Shown: positions 44,494 to 53,208 of the stretch, piece after piece
Layout: every line of letters starts with the position of its first letter
Numbering within the stretch: the stretch's first letter is position 1
Origin: Dichelobacter nodosus
GTDB lineage: Bacteria; Pseudomonadota; Gammaproteobacteria; Cardiobacteriales; Cardiobacteriaceae
Direction of reading: 5' to 3'
Assembly (NCBI RefSeq): GCF_001263335.1
Contig: NZ_LGVW01000028.1
Coordinates: forward strand, 93,501 to 157,500
DNA length: 64,000 nucleotides
Made by a program: the position numbers and the translations under genes
Notes under the pieces: generated by a model
What the model was told of the DNA's origin: nothing
The model's input: the letters and a program-made list of their open reading frames with translations, nothing else
The model's database searches: none

Positions 44494-45759
44494 ATGAGCA
44501 GCACTATCACTCGTGAATTACAACGTGTCGTGGTCACTGGAATGGGCATTATTAGCCCCGTTGGTAATAGCATTGACAGCGCATGGAATAATATTAAAAA
44601 CGGCATTCACGGCATCAAGCCGATTACTGATTACGACGCTTCCGACCTTCCCGTGCGATTTCGCGGCTCCATCAGCGATTTTTCACCAGATAAATATTTT
44701 TCCCCCAAAGATGCCCGCAGAATGGATCGCTTCATTCATTACGGAATGGCAGCCGGCATCGATGCCATCATGGATAGCGGTTTAGATTTTAGCGATGAAG
44801 CGCGCGCCGAACGCTGCGGCGTTATCGTTGGTTCTGGCATCGGCGGTTTGCCTGGCATGCTCGACGGTTACCGAGATTTTTTAGAAAACGGCGCCCGTCG
44901 CGTCTCACCTTTTTACGTTCCCAGTAACATCATCAACATGATTTCTGGCAATTTATCGATCCGTTTCGGATTAAAAGGTCCTAACCTTGCCACGGCTACT
45001 GCCTGCGCGACTGCCACTCATTGCATTGCGCAAGCTTACCGCATGATTCAATACGGCGATTGCGACGTCATGATCGCAGGCGGCGCCGAAATGGCAGGTA
45101 ACAGCATGGGCATTGCAGGATTCGCCGCCGCCAAAGCGCTTTCTACCCGAAACGACTCTCCAGAAACCGCATCACGCCCGTGGGATAAAGATCGCGATGG
45201 CTTCGTATTAGGCGACGGTGCCGGCATTATTGTTTTAGAATCATTGACCAGCGCCCGCGCACGCAATGCCAAAATTTACGGCGAAATCATCGGCATCGGA
45301 TTAAGCGGCGATGCTTACCACATCACAGCCACACACCCGCAAGGAAAAGGCGCCGCGCGCTGCATGCGTTTAGCCTTAGAAGATGCCCATTTAAATCCAG
45401 AAGATGTTGACTACATCAACGCTCACGGCACTTCCACCCCCATCGGTGATTTAGCGGAAACACAAGCCATCAAACATACCTTTGGTGACGCTGCTTATAA
45501 AACCGTCATCAGCAGCACAAAATCAATGACGGGGCACACTTTAGGCGCCGCCGGCGGCATTGAAGCCATTTTCACGCTGCTTGCTTTGCGCGATCAAATC
45601 GTGCCGCCAACTATTAATTTGGAACACCCAAGCGATGATTGCGATTTGGATTATTGTCCGAAAGTCGCGCGCGATCGTAAATTAACCGTAGCGATGAGTA
45701 ATTCTTTCGGCTTTGGCGGAACCAACGGCAGCCTGATTTTCCGCACGTTTTCATCATGA
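44494..45759 (+). CDS. fabF: FabF, beta-ketoacyl-ACP synthase II
   Basis: Condensing enzyme for chain elongation, 421 residues. Catalytic Cys171 (TATACATATHC), the two His in NAHGTSTPIGD (about 311) and MTGHTLGAAGG (about 349), and the GFGGTNGSLIF ending are present. It is slightly longer than E. coli FabF (413). The ATG has a TAGGAA site. Its stop overlaps the mltG start by 4 bp. Confidence 0.96.
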   Translation: MSSTITRELQRVVVTGMGIISPVGNSIDSAWNNIKNGIHGIKPITDYDASDLPVRFRGSISDFSPDKYFSPKDARRMDRFIHYGMAAGIDAIMDSGLDFSDEARAERCGVIVGSGIGGLPGMLDGYRDFLENGARRVSPFYVPSNIINMISGNLSIRFGLKGPNLATATACATATHCIAQAYRMIQYGDCDVMIAGGAEMAGNSMGIAGFAAAKALSTRNDSPETASRPWDKDRDGFVLGDGAGIIVLESLTSARARNAKIYGEIIGIGLSGDAYHITATHPQGKGAARCMRLALEDAHLNPEDVDYINAHGTSTPIGDLAETQAIKHTFGDAAYKTVISSTKSMTGHTLGAAGGIEAIFTLLALRDQIVPPTINLEHPSDDCDLDYCPKVARDRKLTVAMSNSFGFGGTNGSLIFRTFSS

Positions 45760-46769
45760 TTGCCAAAATTTTCCGGTTGTTGATTTTATTTATTTTGTTT
45801 GCCGGCATTGCCGTGGTTTCGCTTGGATATCAACAATATAACCACAGTATCACGCATCATCTGCAACCTACGGAACAAGATATTATCAGCGTTCGCGCCG
45901 GCGATACGTTAGGCACGATTGCTGCCGAATTGGCGCAAAAACATGATTTGCCCAATCCTTGGGCGGTTAAAATTTATGCCAAACTTCACCCAGAAATACA
46001 AAAAATCCAAGCCGGTGATTACCGCATTCATGCCAATAGCACCGTATTAGATTTATTAGCGGATATGGTTGCCGGTCGGGTGATTGTTTTTGAATTTCGT
46101 TTGGTAGAAGGTAAAACGTTTGCCGAAATGATGCATTTGCTCGCACAATCGCCGGAATTAACGCATACCTTAAACGGAAAATCGCGCCAAGAAATCGCGC
46201 AGATTTTAGGCATTGAGGGCGATCCTGAAGGGTGGTTTTATCCGGATACTTATCGCTATACACGCCACAGTAGCGATCAAGAATTGTTGCAACGTTTGCA
46301 CCAAAATATGCGCGCTGTTTTGCAAGAACATTGGCAAGATCGCGACGATCGTCTACCGTTGAAAACGCCTTATGAAGCTTTGATTTTGGCGTCCATCATT
46401 GAAAAAGAAACCGGCGTCGCCGATGAACGCGCGCAAGTTGCCGGTGTATTTGTGCGCCGTTTGCAAAAAAAGATGCGCCTGCAAACCGATCCCAGCGTGA
46501 TTTACGGCATGAATCATTATCAAGGCACGATTACACGGCAGGATTTACAAAAAGATACGCCTTATAACACGTACACCCGTTTAGGATTACCGCCAACGCC
46601 AATTGCCATGCCCAGCGAAGCTTCTATTTATGCCGCGCTGCACCCTGATGAAGGCGATGCTTTATATTTTGTCGCCGACGGCAAAGGCGGTCATATTTTT
46701 TCCGCAACTTATGAAGCGCATTTAAAAGCCGTGCAACGTTATCGTCGAAGTCAAAATCATGCGCGGTAA
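45756..46769 (+). CDS. mltG: MltG, endolytic murein transglycosylase
   Basis: Inner-membrane YceG-family enzyme of 337 residues that releases nascent glycan strands. One N-terminal helix (IFRLLILFILFAGIAVVSLGY), a LysM-like subdomain (VRAGDTLGTIAAELAQK), and the catalytic domain with the Glu in LASIIEKETG, plus QTDPSVIYGM and YNTYTRLGLPPTPIAMPS. It overlaps fabF by 4 bp and tmk by 11 bp, so translation is coupled. Confidence 0.95.
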   Translation: MIAKIFRLLILFILFAGIAVVSLGYQQYNHSITHHLQPTEQDIISVRAGDTLGTIAAELAQKHDLPNPWAVKIYAKLHPEIQKIQAGDYRIHANSTVLDLLADMVAGRVIVFEFRLVEGKTFAEMMHLLAQSPELTHTLNGKSRQEIAQILGIEGDPEGWFYPDTYRYTRHSSDQELLQRLHQNMRAVLQEHWQDRDDRLPLKTPYEALILASIIEKETGVADERAQVAGVFVRRLQKKMRLQTDPSVIYGMNHYQGTITRQDLQKDTPYNTYTRLGLPPTPIAMPSEASIYAALHPDEGDALYFVADGKGGHIFSATYEAHLKAVQRYRRSQNHAR

Positions 46770-47370
46770 ATTCATTTGTTTAGACGGAACGGAAGGCAGC
46801 GGTAAATCCAGCCAAATTCAAGCGATTTGTTCCTTTTTACAACAGCACGGAAAAACGGTGATAACCACGCGCGAACCCGGCGGCACCCAAATCGGTGAAG
46901 CCATTCGCGAGCTTGTTTTGTCGCCGCACTATCAACCGCAAGCGCTGACGGAATTATTACTCATTCTTGCCGCGCGCCACGAACATCTGCAAACGGTGAT
47001 TTTGCCTCATTTAGCGGCAGGAACATGGGTAATCAGCGATCGATTTAATGATGCAACATACGCCTATCAAGGTTATGGACGCGGCATTGATCTCAAAATT
47101 ATCAAAACATTAGAACAAATCATTCAAGCTTCTTTTCAACCTGATTTGGCGTGTATTTTATGTTTACCGGAACACATAGCGGCGGAACGTGTACACAATC
47201 GAGCCCACGATCACGATCGTATCGAGTTGGAAAATCGAGCATTTTTTGCGCGCGTTGCTCAAGGTTATCACGCGCGCGCGCAGCTGCCGCACGCCCGTTT
47301 TATTGATGCTTCTGGCGATCAAAACAGCGTTTTTCAACAAATCCGCCATCATCTCGAGCTTTTATTATGA
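46759..47370 (+). CDS. tmk: Thymidylate kinase
   Basis: Phosphorylates dTMP to dTDP; 203 residues. It has P-loop DGTEGSGKSSQ, the TTREPGGTQIGEAIRELVL motif, the DRFNDATYAYQGYGRG substrate segment and a lid region (RVHNRAHDHDRIE). It sits between mltG and holB with overlapping ends on both sides. Confidence 0.96.
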   Translation: MRGKFICLDGTEGSGKSSQIQAICSFLQQHGKTVITTREPGGTQIGEAIRELVLSPHYQPQALTELLLILAARHEHLQTVILPHLAAGTWVISDRFNDATYAYQGYGRGIDLKIIKTLEQIIQASFQPDLACILCLPEHIAAERVHNRAHDHDRIELENRAFFARVAQGYHARAQLPHARFIDASGDQNSVFQQIRHHLELLL

Positions 47371-48317
47371 CTGCGCCCGATTGGATTAATCTTGCTCATA
47401 ATCGATTGAATTTATACACCAAACAACCGCCGCATTGTTTATTATTCATCGATCCGCAACAACAAAATGCTTTTTTTACCGCACAATTATTTGCCGCGGC
47501 GGTTTTGTGTTTTCATGCTCATCAAGGCATTGCCTGCCATGATTGCCAATCGTGTCATTTGATTGAACGCGGTACGCACCCAGATGCGTTTTTTTATCCA
47601 CAACCGATTAAAATTGAAGAAATTCGCGCGTTAATTACCAAAACAACGATGACGCCTGCGCTTTCCGCGCGGCGCGTAGTTTTTTTGGGGCAAATCGATG
47701 ATTATTCAGAAGAAGCTTTAAATACGTTGCTGAAAACGTTAGAAGAACCCAGTCCGCATAGTTTATTTATTTTAAGCGCGCGCAATCGTCACGCCGTCAA
47801 AGCGACCATCATCAGCCGCGCCCATTGTATTTCTTTGGTTAAACCGCGTTTTGAAGACGCTTTGGCATGGTTACAGGAACAAGGTTTTTCAGAAAAAGCG
47901 GCAACCGCAGCGCTGCGTTATAGTCATCACGATCCCTATCGTGCCGCGCAGTATTTGAAAAATGAATCCTTCCGCCCTTTTGAACTGTTAACGCTTTTGG
48001 CGGATTTTTTTGCTTACCCGCAGGAATATTGCGCGCTTTTGGAAGTGCTGGAAAAAATACCGGCAGAACACATTGTCGACGTGTTAACCGTGCATCTTGA
48101 ACAACTCATTACCATTAAGCAGCTAGACATCGTGCCGCCGGATTGGCACAATTTACGGCTGGCGGAGCGTTTAAAACCAGCGGATTTAGCCAATATGCAT
48201 CGTGTTTATGCAAAATTATGTCAGCTGCGGCGCCCCAATCAACGACAACTCAATCTCGTTTTAAATGCTAAAATTTTTCTTTTAGAACTTTTTAACTTAC
48301 GGATGAAATCATTATGA
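47367..48317 (+). CDS. holB: HolB, DNA polymerase III delta' subunit
   Basis: Clamp-loader subunit of 316 residues with an AAA+ fold. A zinc module (CHAHQGIACHDCQSCHLIERGTHPD, four Cys) is recognisable. There are VVFLGQIDDYSEEALNTLLKTLEEPSPHSLFIL and a sensor region with RAHCI. The P-loop is degenerate, as expected for delta'. It overlaps tmk and pilZ by 4 bp each. Confidence 0.92.
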   Translation: MTAPDWINLAHNRLNLYTKQPPHCLLFIDPQQQNAFFTAQLFAAAVLCFHAHQGIACHDCQSCHLIERGTHPDAFFYPQPIKIEEIRALITKTTMTPALSARRVVFLGQIDDYSEEALNTLLKTLEEPSPHSLFILSARNRHAVKATIISRAHCISLVKPRFEDALAWLQEQGFSEKAATAALRYSHHDPYRAAQYLKNESFRPFELLTLLADFFAYPQEYCALLEVLEKIPAEHIVDVLTVHLEQLITIKQLDIVPPDWHNLRLAERLKPADLANMHRVYAKLCQLRRPNQRQLNLVLNAKIFLLELFNLRMKSL

Positions 48318-48676
48318 GCGATAGCCTACCGCAATCTAAACTCAAAAAAGGCGTTATTCGCCTTACTATCAGTGATACGCGCGAACTTTATCAGGCTTTT
48401 ATGCCTTTTGTGGACGGCTGCGGTTTATTTTTTGCAACCGAAGAAACCTATAAAATTGAACAAGAAGTGTTTGTTTTAATTACGCTTCCGGAAAATATGG
48501 GAAAATTTGCCGCACCGGGGAGAATCGTGTGGTTAAATCCGCCGAAAAAAGCCGTTAAACGCGTTCCCGGCATCGGCATTCAAATCCGCGGACGAGAAGT
48601 GGAAAAAATTCGAGAAACCATTGAAACCGGATTAGGCAAAATGTTGACCACTGGTCTGCCTTCTGCCACTTTATAA
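48314..48676 (+). CDS. pilZ: PilZ, type IV pilus biogenesis protein
   Basis: A 120-residue cytoplasmic PilZ-domain protein resembling P. aeruginosa PilZ, which is needed for type IV pilus assembly but does not bind c-di-GMP. It has DTRELYQAFMPFVDGCGLFFATEETYKIEQEVFVLITLPE and GRIVWLNPP...GIGIQI. The RxxxR motif of c-di-GMP binders is absent from the N-terminus. The holB-pilZ order is conserved. It fits the fimbriate lifestyle of D. nodosus. Confidence 0.9.
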   Translation: MSDSLPQSKLKKGVIRLTISDTRELYQAFMPFVDGCGLFFATEETYKIEQEVFVLITLPENMGKFAAPGRIVWLNPPKKAVKRVPGIGIQIRGREVEKIRETIETGLGKMLTTGLPSATL

Positions 48677-48759
48677 AAATCTTCCACGACAAATGGTTAC
48701 GCAATCGACAAATCATTTGCCGTGGAAAAACTCAATCAAACGCTCTTTTTCATAATTTG

Positions 48760-48826
48760 CGGCAGAATATGATGTTTTTTATATCTTTAATTCGTCAATT
48801 AAGCCTCGTTGAGGTATGCTCTGCCG
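48760..48826 (+). promoter_or_regulatory. Structured leader upstream of the TerC-family gene
   Basis: An outer 7-bp stem, CGGCAGA (48760-48766) with TCTGCCG (48820-48826), encloses two perfect small hairpins: TTAATT/AATTAA (48787-48802) and CCTC/GAGG (48804-48814). It sits 26 bp before the ATG. The GGGGAGUAG-type core of the yybP-ykoY manganese riboswitch is not seen, so this is an unassigned structure. Confidence 0.4.
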
Positions 48827-48851
48827 TCCTAAAATCTCAAGAAGAAATTAT

Positions 48852-49880
48852 ATGAATGAATTACACGGCTTTCCCGTTGAAACGGTAGTGATTTTTGCGC
48901 TTTTATCGCTGGGTGCGATTTTAATTGATCTTTTTGCGCATCGACAAGATAAAGCAATGTCATTGAAAAGCGCGACGTTGTGGACGCTTTTTTGGATTTT
49001 CATTTCCATCATTTTTGGACTTTATTTGTGGTGGCATCACGGCAAAAATACTGCAAGCCTATTTTTTACGGGCTATGCACTGGAAAAAGTGTTATCCGTA
49101 GATAATTTGTTTGTGATGATGGCAATTTTTGCGTGGTTTAAAGTGCCCGAACAATATCGGCACCGCGTTTTATATTGGGGCATTATCGGCGCCATTATTT
49201 TCCGCATGATTTTCGTTGCCATTGGTACGGGATTACTCGCGCTCGGCGCTTATGTGGAAGTACTTTTTGCATTAATTGTGGCGTGGACGGCGGTCATGAT
49301 GTTAAAAAATCGCGATGCAGATAACGCCGATGAAGATTATTCCCAACATCTCGCTTATCGTTGGGTACATCGCTTTTTCCCCGTTTGGCCCAGATTGTAC
49401 GGACATTATTTTTTCCTCAACCGCGAAAAATTAGCGTTAGCACAGGCAAACGCGCCTGATGGTTCCGTTGAACCGTCGCTTCATGCTTCAAACAATCTTT
49501 GGACTGCTACGCCGTTATTTTTGTGCTTAGCCGTGATTGAATTATCGGACGTGATGTTTGCTTTTGACAGCGTGCCCGCGGTGATTGCCGTTTCTCAAGA
49601 ACCACTCATCGTCTACAGCGCCATGATGTTTGCTATTTTGGGATTGCGTTCGATGTATTTCGTGTTAGAAGCGTTGAAAAACGATTTAGTGCATTTAGAA
49701 AAAGCGGTGATTTTTTTACTCTTTTTCGTCGCATTCAAACTCGCGCTTTCCGCCAGCCAACATATTTTTCACCACGACTACGACATTTCGCCGACCGCTT
49801 CATTATTCGTCGTTTTGATCAGTTTGGCGCTGGGCGTGGTTGCCTCCTTTGTTTTTCCCAAAAAAGAGGCAACAAAATAA
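48852..49880 (+). CDS. TerC-family integral membrane protein (Alx-like)
   Basis: Inner-membrane protein of 342 residues with about nine helices. It resembles E. coli Alx, a manganese exporter. Conserved blocks are LEKVLSVDNLFVMMAIFAWFKVP and IELSDVMFAFDSVPAVIAVSQEP, whose Asp residues in the membrane probably bind metal. The start is at MNELHGFP, 12 codons inside the longest frame, preceded by AAGAAGA. It is monocistronic, with a structured leader. Confidence 0.87.
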   Translation: MNELHGFPVETVVIFALLSLGAILIDLFAHRQDKAMSLKSATLWTLFWIFISIIFGLYLWWHHGKNTASLFFTGYALEKVLSVDNLFVMMAIFAWFKVPEQYRHRVLYWGIIGAIIFRMIFVAIGTGLLALGAYVEVLFALIVAWTAVMMLKNRDADNADEDYSQHLAYRWVHRFFPVWPRLYGHYFFLNREKLALAQANAPDGSVEPSLHASNNLWTATPLFLCLAVIELSDVMFAFDSVPAVIAVSQEPLIVYSAMMFAILGLRSMYFVLEALKNDLVHLEKAVIFLLFFVAFKLALSASQHIFHHDYDISPTASLFVVLISLALGVVASFVFPKKEATK

Positions 49881-49885
49881 TCCCG

Positions 49886-51430
49886 TTACGCGCTCAATAA
49901 TTGGTTTAAAGCGGCGTAATATTGCGCTAAATATTGCTCAAAAGGCATTTCATGCGCTGCCTGCGCTTCGAGTTCTAAAAACCGTTGCCGCGATTGTTCA
50001 CTTTGTTGTGTTAATTGTTGGGCAACGATTTCAGGCAACGGCGTTTGCAAAATCGCGCGATGCTGATTTTGTAACGATAATGCCCAATCGATAAATTCTT
50101 GTTGCGCTAAATCTTCTTGCACACGTTCCGGCAAACGCAAAATTTCGCCGCGATTGGCTTGAATTTGCGTTTGTACGGCTTGTTGATAAGCCGTTGTGCC
50201 GCTGTTTTTATCGAGATTTTCCGCAATCGGTAACAATTGATCGAGTATTTCTGCCGCCCAACCGCGCGCGGTAATTTGGCGTTTGTTATTAAATAAAGTA
50301 AATGCCGGCGATAAACCACAACACGCCGTCCGCAGCCGATTATGGTTAGCTTCGTTATAGTCAGCGGTTGTAAAATATGGCGCATCGTGCAGCAAACACC
50401 ACAATAAAAAACATTCCAAAAACCGCATTTGCGCCACGCTCACGCCCGCCGCGTCGTACGGATTAATATCCAATAACCGCAATTCAATATACGCAATACC
50501 GCGCTGATTCAATGCTACTGCCGGCTGTTCATGTTCTTTTATCGATTGTTTGGGACGCGCGCTGCTGTAATACTCGTTTTCGATTTGCAAAATATTCGTA
50601 TTCATTTGCCGATAATGACCCGCAGGATCTTTTAATCCCAAATATTCATAAACCGGCGCCGGCGTGAGTACTGCCGCGCTTAAATCGCGAACATAATCTT
50701 TTAAATTATTGAAACTGATATGAAAATCTACTTTATTTTGATAACCCAATTGGCTCATGCGCAAAGACGTTGCATTTTGCCAATTGAGCGTGCGGTCGTG
50801 TCGTCGCGTTAAAATGTTTTGCGCCGGCTGAAAACTGATATCGGTGGCAGAAGAGGCACCAAAAAGGTGGCAAATCAACCAACCATGCCGCTGAATATTG
50901 CGCAACATGCCCATATAACGTTCATTTTGCCAATCAACGCTCAACGCAACGCCGCAGGCATCAGCTAAAGCCTGCCACAAAGCCGCCGGCGGCGAATAAT
51001 TAAAATGCACGCCGGCAATCATTTGCATCGCGCGCCCGTAACGATAAGCTAATCCAACACGATATAAACGGCTTTTTTTGCCGCCGTTACTGGAGCCAAA
51101 ATAACCGATTTCAATATGTTCGGGATTTTCTGGCAAACGGCACGGCATGCTGACCGACCATAATTGTTCTTGTTGAAGATGTTGCGCGGTGTATTGATGC
51201 AAATGAAGCAATTGTTGATAGGTTTTTTGTACGCTCGGGTGCGCATCGGTAACAAATTCCAATAATGCTTCGCTGTAATCAATGGTGATATTAGGGTGGG
51301 TGTAAACATTGCCTAATATTTCTGGGTGACGCGTGCTCGCTAATCGAGCGTCCGCTGTAGTACGCAAAGTTTCTCGTTCAACGCCAATTAAGCCGCCGGC
51401 AAGAGGAAATGTGTTGAGAGTCATAATCAA
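49886..51430 (-). CDS. gshA: Glutamate-cysteine ligase
   Basis: First step of glutathione synthesis; 514 residues of the gammaproteobacterial GshA family. Characteristic are GGLIGVERETLRTTADARLA at the N-terminus, TIDYSEALLEFVTDAH, VGLAYRYGRAMQMIAGVHFNYS and AYIELRLLDINPYDAAGV. The start is a double ATG (51430 or 51424). It is transcribed divergently from gshB with 81 bp between, so both steps of the pathway share a regulatory region. Confidence 0.95.
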   Translation of the reverse strand: MIMTLNTFPLAGGLIGVERETLRTTADARLASTRHPEILGNVYTHPNITIDYSEALLEFVTDAHPSVQKTYQQLLHLHQYTAQHLQQEQLWSVSMPCRLPENPEHIEIGYFGSSNGGKKSRLYRVGLAYRYGRAMQMIAGVHFNYSPPAALWQALADACGVALSVDWQNERYMGMLRNIQRHGWLICHLFGASSATDISFQPAQNILTRRHDRTLNWQNATSLRMSQLGYQNKVDFHISFNNLKDYVRDLSAAVLTPAPVYEYLGLKDPAGHYRQMNTNILQIENEYYSSARPKQSIKEHEQPAVALNQRGIAYIELRLLDINPYDAAGVSVAQMRFLECFLLWCLLHDAPYFTTADYNEANHNRLRTACCGLSPAFTLFNNKRQITARGWAAEILDQLLPIAENLDKNSGTTAYQQAVQTQIQANRGEILRLPERVQEDLAQQEFIDWALSLQNQHRAILQTPLPEIVAQQLTQQSEQSRQRFLELEAQAAHEMPFEQYLAQYYAALNQLLSA

Positions 51431-51511
51431 ATCCTATTAAGAAGTTCCCCATCATAACGCATTCTTCGTTATGATTAATGTCAATATAAATAGAAAAAAT
51501 GGGGATTTTTT

Positions 51512-52459
51512 ATGCAAACTTTAGCCGTTCTGATGGACGATATTAATCACATCAAAGCCTATAAAGATACGACTTTTGCATTAATGCTCGCCGCGCAAAG
51601 ACGACAGATGCAAATCATGATTTTTACCCAAAAAGATTGGTATGTACGCGACGGCAAAGTACGCGCTTATGTGCAAACCGTGCGCTTAACGGATCGCGAT
51701 GAAGATTATTATCAAGTGCTCAATGAAGAAGATATTGATTTAATTCACGCCGACGTGATTTTGCAGCGCAAAGATCCGCCATTTAATTTGAATTATATTT
51801 ATGACAGTTACATGTTGAACTTATTAGCAGCGCAAGGCGTGATGGTGATTAATCCACCAAATGCGTTGCGCAATATCAATGAAAAGTTTGTAATTGCCCA
51901 AATTCCGCAATGCACGCCACCCACTTTGATCAGTAAATCGCGTGAAGATATTCTTGATTTTCTGCGCGAACATAAAGAAATCGTATTAAAACCGTTAGAC
52001 AAAATGGGCGGGCGCGGCATTTTTAAATTAAGTTTGGGCGACAAAAATCTTCATGCGATTTTAGACGTGATGAATCCAGACGAGCAAGAAACCTTGATGG
52101 TGCAAAAATTTTTGCCCAATATTTCTGAAGGCGATAAGCGCATTTTAATTGTTAACGGTGAAGCCGTGGATCATGGTTTGGTGCGCCTGCCTAAAGAAGG
52201 CGAATTTCGCGCCAATCTCGCCGCCGGCGGTCACGGCATTGTTCAAGCGCTCAATGAACGCGAATATTGGTTGGTCGAACAAGTCAAACCTTTGATTAAA
52301 CGCGAAGGATTGCATTTGGTTGGGCTCGATGTTATCGGCGGTTATATCACGGAAATTAACGTTACCAGTCCAACGGGATTGCGCGAAATTGAAAATGCAA
52401 CCGGTCAACCAATTGCCGATACATTTTGGGAAACTTTGGCGCAAAAAATGAACGAATAA
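51512..52459 (+). CDS. gshB: Glutathione synthetase
   Basis: ATP-grasp ligase of 315 residues that adds glycine to gamma-glutamylcysteine. Segments visible are DVILQRKDPPFNLNYIYDSY, the ATP-binding KPLDKMGGRGIFKL loop, and EINVTSPTGLREIENATGQPIAD at the C-terminus. Length matches E. coli GshB (316). GGGGATTTTTT precedes the ATG. Paired with divergent gshA. Confidence 0.96.
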   Translation: MQTLAVLMDDINHIKAYKDTTFALMLAAQRRQMQIMIFTQKDWYVRDGKVRAYVQTVRLTDRDEDYYQVLNEEDIDLIHADVILQRKDPPFNLNYIYDSYMLNLLAAQGVMVINPPNALRNINEKFVIAQIPQCTPPTLISKSREDILDFLREHKEIVLKPLDKMGGRGIFKLSLGDKNLHAILDVMNPDEQETLMVQKFLPNISEGDKRILIVNGEAVDHGLVRLPKEGEFRANLAAGGHGIVQALNEREYWLVEQVKPLIKREGLHLVGLDVIGGYITEINVTSPTGLREIENATGQPIADTFWETLAQKMNE

Positions 52460-52518
52460 TTGCGGTAAAGCAAAATCAAAAATGCCACGCGAAACAATTT
52501 GCTGCTGCAAATATTGAT

Positions 52519-52552
52519 TAAGAGCAAGATTTTATTCTTGCTCTTTTGTTTT
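52519..52552 (+). terminator. gshB terminator
   Basis: Stem AAGAGCAAGA/TCTTGCTCTT with a small A/T loop, then TTTGTTTT. Confidence 0.85.
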
Positions 52553-52904
52553 GCAACGCTTTGTTTTTCTATGAAATGCAGATTATTTTGGTGAAAATGT
52601 TTCCGTTTAAAATTAAAATTTTTTCTTAATCATGGAAATAGAAACCGTGAACCAAATTTATTTTCTCGCCGCGATTATGAATTACGCGGATAAATTGATC
52701 ATTTCTACAAACATCTTTGTTTTTCTACGTTGTAAATCCGCGTTTTTGAAAAAAGTCACCCATTTCCGTTAACGGAGCTTTTGCGCTACAGAAGTTAAAA
52801 ATTATATAAATAACAGAACACATCGTTACCGTTTTTCAAACAGCGATAACACAAAAACTTATAAGTTTGGTTCTACAAATTATAAAAATGAAATGAGAAA
52901 AAAA
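52553..52904. other. Gap between gshB and tRNA-Cys
   Basis: About 350 bp, AT-rich, with no supported gene. A 46-codon open frame (52632-52772, plus strand) starts with ATG but has no ribosome binding site and no recognisable product. Confidence 0.55.
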
Positions 52905-52978
52905 TGGAGGCTGGGGTCGGAATCGAACCGGCGTCCACGGATTTGCAATCCGCTGCATAGCCACTTTGCTACCCAGCC
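52905..52978 (-). tRNA. tRNA-Cys(GCA)
   Basis: Starts GGCTGGGTAGCAAAGTGG, with anticodon GCA in ATTGCAAAT. U73 discriminator and CCA encoded (52905-52907). Read from the minus strand, after tRNA-Gly. Downstream is a T-rich stretch. Confidence 0.97.
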
Positions 52979-52983
52979 ATAAA

Positions 52984-53015
52984 TGCGGAAAAAGCCGCGA
53001 AAGTTTGCGGCTTTT
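52984..53015 (-). promoter_or_regulatory. Hairpin with T run between tRNA-Gly and tRNA-Cys
   Basis: On the minus strand, stem AGCCGC (53007-53012) pairs with GCGGCT (52993-52998) around an 8-nt loop and is followed by five T residues. It looks like a weak terminator between two tRNA genes that appear to share one promoter. Confidence 0.5.
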
Positions 53016-53020
53016 AAAAT

Positions 53021-53095
53021 TGGAGCGGGAAACGAGGCTCGAACTCGCGACCCCAACCTTGGCAAGGTTGTGCTCTACCACTGAGCTATTCCCGC
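53021..53095 (-). tRNA. tRNA-Gly(GCC)
   Basis: Starts GCGGGAATAGCTCAGTGG, with anticodon GCC in CTTGCCAAGG. T-arm GGTTC-type (GAGTTCGAGCCTC), and CCA encoded (53021-53023). Transcribed from the promoter at 53109-53136. Confidence 0.97.
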
Positions 53096-53108
53096 AAGAG
53101 AGGTGCGC

Positions 53109-53136
53109 ATTATATCTTCCCTTAAATTTAAGTCAA
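53109..53136 (-). promoter_or_regulatory. Promoter of tRNA-Gly/tRNA-Cys
   Basis: On the minus strand, TTGACT (53131-53136), a 16-bp spacer and perfect TATAAT (53109-53114), followed by GCGC, a GC-rich discriminator typical of stringently controlled stable RNA promoters. Confidence 0.8.
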
Positions 53137-53208
53137 GCGATGCTTGAAATTAAAACCGCTTTTTTTAAACAACAAATTGTTTTTAAAAAATTTTTAATTA
53201 CTACCAAT

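Noticed and set aside
48677..48851. yybP-ykoY manganese riboswitch before terC
   Set aside because: The GGGGAGUAG-like core and the paired CAUCAACAUACUC-type strand are not found, so I list only an unassigned structured leader.
52632..52772. 46-codon open frame after gshB
   Set aside because: It has an ATG but no ribosome binding site, no recognisable motif and AT-rich composition like the rest of the gap.
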